Shown here: one piece after another, positions 5,838-9,145 of the stretch
Layout of the letters: each line of letters opens with the position of its first letter
Numbering within the stretch: the stretch's first letter is position 1
Source: JBBQHX01 sp038324385
Lineage (GTDB): Bacteria > Gemmatimonadota > Gemmatimonadetes > Gemmatimonadales > Gemmatimonadaceae
NCBI GenBank assembly: GCA_038324385.1
Contig: JBBQHX010000143.1
Location: 1 to 9,145, forward strand
Length of the DNA: 9,145 nt
Reading direction: 5' to 3'
Made by a program: the position numbers and the translations under genes
The notes under the pieces: model-generated
What the model saw: only the letters and a program-made list of their open reading frames with translations
Databases searched by the model: none
Told to the model about the DNA's origin: nothing

Positions 5838-7631
5838 TCAGGCCTTGCGGCGTCGTTCGGCCTTCGTCGGCGTCACGCTCGCCGGCGGCGGCTTCGTCGG
5901 CGTCCCCATGACGACCGTGCGGCTCTTGACCTTCATCCGCTCGCGCGCGATCAGCCACTGCTGCGGCAGCGCGGCGATGTTCTGCACGGCGTAGTACAGG
6001 TTGAGCCCCGACGCCATGTTGAGCAGCACGAACGTGAACGTCAGCGGGATGACGTACATGATCATCTTCTGCTGCTGCGACACTTCCGTCTGTCCGCGGA
6101 ACCCGATCCAGCTCACGAGGAATGTCGTCGCGCCCATGAACAGCGGCAGGATGTAGTACGGATCCTTGAGCGAGATGTCGTCGAGCCAGAGGAACGGCAC
6201 GCCGCGGAACTCGATCGTGTTCTGGAAGACGAAGAACAGCGCGAAGAAGATCGGCATTGGCAGGAGCATCGGCAGACACCCGGACAGGGTGCTGAACGGG
6301 CTCATGTTATGCTCCTTGTAGATCCGCATGATCTCCTGCTGCTGCTTCTGCGGCTCCTTTGCATACCGCTTCTGCGCCGCCTGCAGCTCCGGCTGCAGCT
6401 GCTGCATCGCCAACTGCGTCCGCATCGCCTTCTGATTCAGCGGCCACATCAGCAGGCGGATCACCACGCCGAAGATCACCAGCACCCAGCCGTAGCTGAG
6501 GTCGAGCGTCGATCGCATCCAGAGCAGCACGTTCATGACGATCGTCGCGAACGGCTGCACGATCCCCTGCATGAACCCGCCATACGGGTTCGAGTCCTTG
6601 AAGTCGCGGCCGAGGGCGACGAGACGACGCCATTCCTGCGGGCCGGCATAGACCTCGAAGGTCACCGGCGCGGTGCCGAACGGGATCAGCACCGTCCCCG
6701 CCGCCCGCGTCGTGCGCTTCCCCTCGCGCACGCCGCCGACCGTGTTCAACTCGGCGAACGGGGCGGCGCCTTCCACGCCGAGCACGCCGACGATGAAGTA
6801 CTTGTTCTTCGTCGCGACCCACGAGTGCGGCCCCGGCTCGATGCGCCGCTCGCCCGGATCCAGCTTGCCGAAGTTGATGCTCTTGGCGTTGTCGCCGGCG
6901 ACCTTGTAGGCGTAGGCGAGGTGTCCCTGATCCTCGAGCGAATCCGTCTCCGCCGACGGGATCCCCTGCGGCAGGTCGAGCAGCAGGAAGCTCGGCCCGG
7001 AGGGGAGTCCGCTCGCCGCGGCCGACACGCGCACCAGATAGGAATCCGGCTGGAAGGCATAGGTCAGCGCGAGCTGGATCCCCTCGCGCACCCCGCGAAA
7101 GGTCAGTACCGGCGTGCCATCGGCAGCCCGTGTTTCGGCCTCGTCGAACACCACGCGGCTGAAGTCGATCGTGTCGCCCGGGATGGCGACCGCATAGCCG
7201 AACAGCGCCTCGGTCGGGCGCACCAGCTCGACGTTGCCCGTGCTGGCCGCGCGCGCTCCCTCGCGCAGCGAGCGATACCGCTGCAGCTCGATCGACACCG
7301 GCGCCGCGCCGACGTTGGCGAACTGGTACGTCGTCAGCGGCGTCGCGACGGTCAACGTCTCGGCGCGAACGGCGGGCACGGCGGGCACGGCGGCGGCCAG
7401 CGAATCGGCGGCGCCGATCCCGGCACCCGCTCCGGTGACGCCCGAGCCGAGGGCGGGGTTGAGTGCCCCGGCCGCGGCAGGCGACGGCGTGGCGACGGCG
7501 CCCGGCGGGGCCGCGACCTGGCCAGCCATCGAGCCGGCGGCCGGATCCACCGGCACGGGCGGAAAGAGATACTGCGAGGTGAAAATGACGCCGATCGTCA
7601 GGATCACCGCCAGAAAGATGCGCTTGTCCAT
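5838..7631 (-). CDS. yidC: Membrane protein insertase YidC
   Basis: This 597-residue YidC/Oxa1-type insertase places membrane proteins into the inner membrane, alone or with SecYEG. It has the Gram-negative layout: a first membrane helix (about 5-24, MDKRIFLAVILTIGVIFTSQ), an Ala/Pro/Gly-rich linker (about 26-90), a large periplasmic beta domain (about 91-345) and the conserved five-helix core (about 360-560). The core shows the groove arginine R392 in VVIRLLMWPL, the cytoplasmic coiled hairpin QLQPELQAAQKRYAKEPQKQ (411-430), the SPFSTLSGCLPMLLPMPIF region, and NLYYAVQN near the end. A basic tail (KAERRRKA) may touch ribosomes. MDKR at 7631 was preferred over an in-frame GTG at 7661 because the family starts M-D-x-x-R; no Shine-Dalgarno is visible. 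The linker is unusually long and low in complexity. It lies between yidD and the hydrolase gene. Confidence 0.97.
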   Translation of the reverse strand: MDKRIFLAVILTIGVIFTSQYLFPPVPVDPAAGSMAGQVAAPPGAVATPSPAAAGALNPALGSGVTGAGAGIGAADSLAAAVPAVPAVRAETLTVATPLTTYQFANVGAAPVSIELQRYRSLREGARAASTGNVELVRPTEALFGYAVAIPGDTIDFSRVVFDEAETRAADGTPVLTFRGVREGIQLALTYAFQPDSYLVRVSAAASGLPSGPSFLLLDLPQGIPSAETDSLEDQGHLAYAYKVAGDNAKSINFGKLDPGERRIEPGPHSWVATKNKYFIVGVLGVEGAAPFAELNTVGGVREGKRTTRAAGTVLIPFGTAPVTFEVYAGPQEWRRLVALGRDFKDSNPYGGFMQGIVQPFATIVMNVLLWMRSTLDLSYGWVLVIFGVVIRLLMWPLNQKAMRTQLAMQQLQPELQAAQKRYAKEPQKQQQEIMRIYKEHNMSPFSTLSGCLPMLLPMPIFFALFFVFQNTIEFRGVPFLWLDDISLKDPYYILPLFMGATTFLVSWIGFRGQTEVSQQQKMIMYVIPLTFTFVLLNMASGLNLYYAVQNIAALPQQWLIARERMKVKSRTVVMGTPTKPPPASVTPTKAERRRKA

Positions 7632-7757
7632 CGGGGGGCTTGAACGATTGCGGCCCCGCACGCCACAGACGGGCGCCGGCGCCGGCAGGTCAGTCGAAGG
7701 AAGGTGCTACACGGGCAGCGCGCGATCGGCGCCGCGCCATCAGCGACGCGACATCAG

Positions 7758-8144
7758 TCAGGGCACCGGATCGAAGCCGCCCGGCCTGAACGGATGACAG
7801 CGGCCGATGCGACGCGCCGCGAGCCATCCGCCGCGCAACGCTCCATGGCGCTGAAGCGCCTCGATCGCGTACGCGGAACAGCTGGGATAATAGCGACACG
7901 ACGCGGGCAGCAGGGGGGAGAGCAGGATCTGGTACCCGCGCACGACGCCGATCAGCCCGAACTGCGGCACCCGCGCCCACCCGGTGCGCGGTGGCGGCGC
8001 ATCCGGATCGTGCTCGCCGACGTGCATCGGCTCGTCCGATGGACCGTCGGGCGATTCGTCCGCTTCGTCCGCTTCGTCCCGTTCGTGGATCGGGACGGGT
8101 TCGTCGGCGTGACCGGCGTGCCCCGACCGGCTGGACTCGCTCAT
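7758..8144 (-). CDS. yidD: Membrane protein insertion efficiency factor YidD with acidic extension
   Basis: This 128-residue protein contains a complete YidD domain at about 63-128: LIGVVRGYQILLSPLLPASC, RYYPSCSAYAIEAL, and the C-terminal RRIGRCHPFRPGGFDPVP. The three conserved cysteines (C83, C89, C116) are present. YidD is a small membrane-associated protein that aids YidC-dependent insertion. Most members are about 70-90 residues, so the first 60 residues are extra. They are acidic and histidine-bearing (HERDEADEADE, GEHDPDAP) and partly encoded by tandem nonamers. The ATG at 8144 has GAGG and AGGG upstream and lies 48 bases after the rnpA stop, which supports it as the real start. M40 or a GTG at V59 are alternatives that would give ordinary lengths. 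It is followed by yidC after 126 bases. Confidence 0.93.
   Translation of the reverse strand: MSESSRSGHAGHADEPVPIHERDEADEADESPDGPSDEPMHVGEHDPDAPPPRTGWARVPQFGLIGVVRGYQILLSPLLPASCRYYPSCSAYAIEALQRHGALRGGWLAARRIGRCHPFRPGGFDPVP
8055..8079. repeat. Tandem TTCGTCCGC nonamers inside yidD
   Basis: Two full copies of TTCGTCCGC (8055-8063, 8064-8072) and a 7-base partial copy (8073-8079) lie in the N-terminal extension of yidD. On the - strand each unit encodes Ala-Asp-Glu, giving the acidic run DEADEADE. This explains how the extension could grow or shrink in multiples of three residues. Confidence 0.8.
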
Positions 8145-8192
8145 CTGCCCTGTCCTCTGCCCTGTGCTCCTGACGCCGGAGTTTCCGCGCGA

Positions 8193-8549
8193 TCAGCGCT
8201 CATCGACTGGTGCCGCCGGTGCCGCGGGTGAATCCGGTGGCGCCGGTGGCGGCTCCGCGGCGTCCGGGTGCGGCGTGGCCGCGGCCTCCTCGCGGAGCCG
8301 CTCCAGGATACGCGGCAACTGTCGCACCGCGCGATCGATCTCGGCGGCCAGCTCGGCGAAACTCGCGTCGTAGGCCGGCGGCGAGATGCGCACGACGAGA
8401 TCCGCCCCCTGCACCCGAGGGAGCACGCGGAGGCGGATCAACTCCTTCAGACGTCGCTTGAGCTGGTTGCGGTCCACCGCGGAGTGCTTGAAGCGGGGCA
8501 CGATCACCCCGGCCCGCGTGGACGACGAAGGGGAAGCGACCACCCGCAC
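8193..8549 (-). CDS. rnpA: Ribonuclease P protein component RnpA (start unclear)
   Basis: RnpA is the protein subunit of RNase P, which with the RNA subunit trims tRNA 5' leaders. From the GTG at 8549 the reading frame gives 118 residues. The RNA-binding RNR motif is clear as DRNQLKRRLKE (26-36), followed by the ISPPAY strand and the closing helix AELAAEIDRAVRQLP. The last 32 or so residues are a Pro/Ala-rich tail (DAAEPPPAPPDSPAAPAAP) not found in most members. The family's N-terminal strand and helix are encoded directly upstream in the same frame, but without any ATG, GTG or TTG, so 8549 is merely the only standard start and probably not the true one. The gene follows rpmH, as in most bacteria, and precedes yidD by 48 bases. 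Identity is firm; the start is not. Confidence 0.9.
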   Translation of the reverse strand: MRVVASPSSSTRAGVIVPRFKHSAVDRNQLKRRLKELIRLRVLPRVQGADLVVRISPPAYDASFAELAAEIDRAVRQLPRILERLREEAAATPHPDAAEPPPAPPDSPAAPAAPVDER

Positions 8550-8636
8550 CTCGAGACGTCCGGTGCGGATCCGCTTCCCCTCTCGCCGGACCCGTGACAG
8601 ATCCCGTTCCCGCGTCAGCTTGCGGCTGCGCGGGAA
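8550..8636 (-). other. Coding extension of rnpA lacking a standard start codon
   Basis: Translating on from the rnpA frame gives 29 codons, FPRSRKLTRERDL then SRVRREGKRIRTGRLE, leading straight into the annotated protein. This is the classical RnpA N-terminus (FPRxxRLTRxxDF, then V-x-x-x-GKR). The frame remains open to the TGA at 8685-8687 but contains no ATG, GTG or TTG. In-frame CTG codons lie at 8616-8618 and 8598-8600. The expected start would fall close to the rpmH stop (8647-8649). Either a rare start codon is used or a base is wrong or lost here. Confidence 0.8.
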
Positions 8637-8646
8637 CGAACGGGAC

Positions 8647-8814
8647 TCAGGCGCCGGCGGCGTACTTCGACGGCAACTGGACCGTCAAACGCTGGCGACC
8701 CTTCTTGCGACGGCGGCTCAATACTTGGCGGCCCCACTTCGTCTCCATCCGCGCACGAAAACCGTGCGTGCGGACGCGGCGCTTGTTCCGGGGGCGATAT
8801 GTCGGCTTACCCAT
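8647..8814 (-). CDS. rpmH: 50S ribosomal protein L34
   Basis: This 55-residue, strongly basic protein is ribosomal protein L34 of the large subunit. It begins MGKPTYRPRNKRRVRTHGFR, then ARMETKWGRQVLSRRRKKGR, matching the family signature (TYxPxxxRRxRxHGFRxRM...GRxVLxxRRxKGRxRL). It extends about 8-10 residues beyond the usual 44-47 (TVQLPSKYAAGA), which is common in some phyla. The ATG at 8814 is preceded by GGAG five bases upstream. It is the first gene of the cluster, directly behind a good promoter, and its stop lies close to the expected beginning of rnpA. The two overlap in different frames if rnpA starts any further upstream. Confidence 0.97.
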   Translation of the reverse strand: MGKPTYRPRNKRRVRTHGFRARMETKWGRQVLSRRRKKGRQRLTVQLPSKYAAGA

Positions 8815-8862
8815 AAATGCTCCAAACCAGGTCTTCTGAGGGTCCCAAAATACAGACCGCTG

Positions 8863-8891
8863 AGTCTAGAGGCCCCCAGCCCCTGGGTCAA
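8863..8891 (-). promoter_or_regulatory. Sigma70-type promoter of the rpmH cluster
   Basis: On the - strand TTGACC (8891-8886), a 17-base spacer (8885-8869) and TAGACT (8868-8863) match the housekeeping promoter pattern closely. Transcription would begin near 8856, giving a leader of about 42 bases to the rpmH ATG with its GGAG site at 8823-8820. Its position and quality suit a strongly expressed ribosomal protein gene. Confidence 0.7.
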
Positions 8892-8959
8892 CCCCGACAC
8901 GCGCGCCTCTCGGCGCTCCTTCGGGGACAACGCTCGCGGGAAGCACGGTCGCCCCGTCC

Positions 8960-8974
8960 GTCATCCCGCAGGAG
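8960..8974 (+). repeat. Direct partial copy of the edge repeat
   Basis: GTCATCCCGCAGGAG occurs here and again at 9015-9029, and as its reverse complement at 9127-9141. It is followed by two tandem copies of GGCGGGCGAGG (8974-8984 and 8985-8995). Confidence 0.8.
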
Positions 8975-9014
8975 GCGGGCGAGGGGCGGGCGAGGGGAGG
9001 CTCCAGTGGAGGCT

Positions 9015-9141
9015 GTCATCCCGCAGGAGCCGCCGAGAGGCGGGCGAGTGTCGGGACGGGCTCCCCTTCGCCTATAGCGGGCCAATGAGTAGTGAAAGCT
9101 GGTCCCGACACTCGGTCGCTTCGCTCCTCCTGCGGGATGAC
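9015..9141. repeat. Large imperfect inverted repeat upstream of rpmH
   Basis: The left arm (9015-9057) and right arm (9102-9141) share two perfect blocks: GTCATCCCGCAGGAG (9015-9029 with 9127-9141) and CGAGTGTCGGGAC (9045-9057 with 9102-9114). The arms differ in the middle: the left has a small hairpin (CCGCC, GAGA, GGCGG at 9030-9043), the right reads CGGTCGCTTCGCTC. A 44-base loop (9058-9101) is less GC-rich. No protein-coding frame is convincing here. The layout resembles a dispersed noncoding element with terminal inverted repeats. Confidence 0.75.
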
Positions 9142-9145
9142 AACG

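Noticed and set aside
5821..6279. Upstream extension of the hydrolase frame into yidC
   Set aside because: The 153 extra residues are a frame-shifted copy of yidC; the fold begins directly at the GTG at 5820.
6309..7643. 444-codon + strand frame opposite yidC
   Set aside because: It is the antisense shadow of a certain yidC gene in GC-rich DNA; the product is rich in Arg, His and Leu with no family features.
8647..8814. Thermus-like overlap in which rnpA would begin near the rpmH start
   Set aside because: An in-frame TGA at 8685-8687 closes the rnpA frame within rpmH, so full overlap is impossible as the sequence stands.
8888..9085. Short - strand frame of 65 codons upstream of rpmH
   Set aside because: It lies wholly in the repeat block and promoter region, with arginine- and proline-rich composition and no ribosome site of note.
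8940..9145. CRISPR array from the repeated GTCATCCCGCAGGAG units
   Set aside because: Three copies only, irregular spacing, one inverted, no constant spacers and no cas genes.

Overview
The window looks like a stretch of a GC-rich, Gram-negative-type bacterial chromosome. Gene composition, base composition and the dispersed repeats fit Gemmatimonadota, but this is inferred from style and not from a search. An outer-membrane-type bacterium is suggested by the long N-terminal domain of YidC between its first and second membrane helices.

Layout. Positions 1-48 hold the last codons of uracil phosphoribosyltransferase (upp, + strand). After a short repeat-bearing spacer (CCCATAG heptamers) comes a DUF2225 zinc-ribbon protein on the - strand (125-778). 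Divergent from it on the + strand is a putative DUF2268-like zinc metalloprotease (1075-2010). A six-helix membrane protein of unknown function (2224-2946, -) follows in a patch of clearly lower GC. About 330 bases next to it hold only a possible gene relic and a small dyad.

From 8814 leftwards to 3275, on the - strand, lies a classical cluster: rpmH (ribosomal protein L34), rnpA (RNase P protein), yidD, yidC (membrane insertase), a metallo-beta-lactamase-fold hydrolase, then mnmE (tRNA-modifying GTPase). A good sigma70-type promoter (TTGACC, 17-base spacer, TAGACT) precedes rpmH, so this cluster is probably driven from about 8856. The products serve translation, tRNA maturation and membrane protein insertion. 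The hydrolase placed 17 bases after yidC is the least expected member.

The most notable observations are these. (1) rnpA encodes a well-recognisable N-terminus (8550-8636), yet that stretch has no ATG, GTG or TTG; the only standard start would remove about 29 conserved residues. (2) The 400-base gap between the hydrolase and mnmE carries an inverted pair of 26-base perfect arms built of GGAGGACGC nonamers. (3) The right edge upstream of rpmH carries a large imperfect inverted repeat with a third direct partial copy. (4) YidD has an acidic N-terminal extension encoded partly by tandem nonamers. No CRISPR array, tRNA, rRNA, transposase or complete new multi-gene system was seen.
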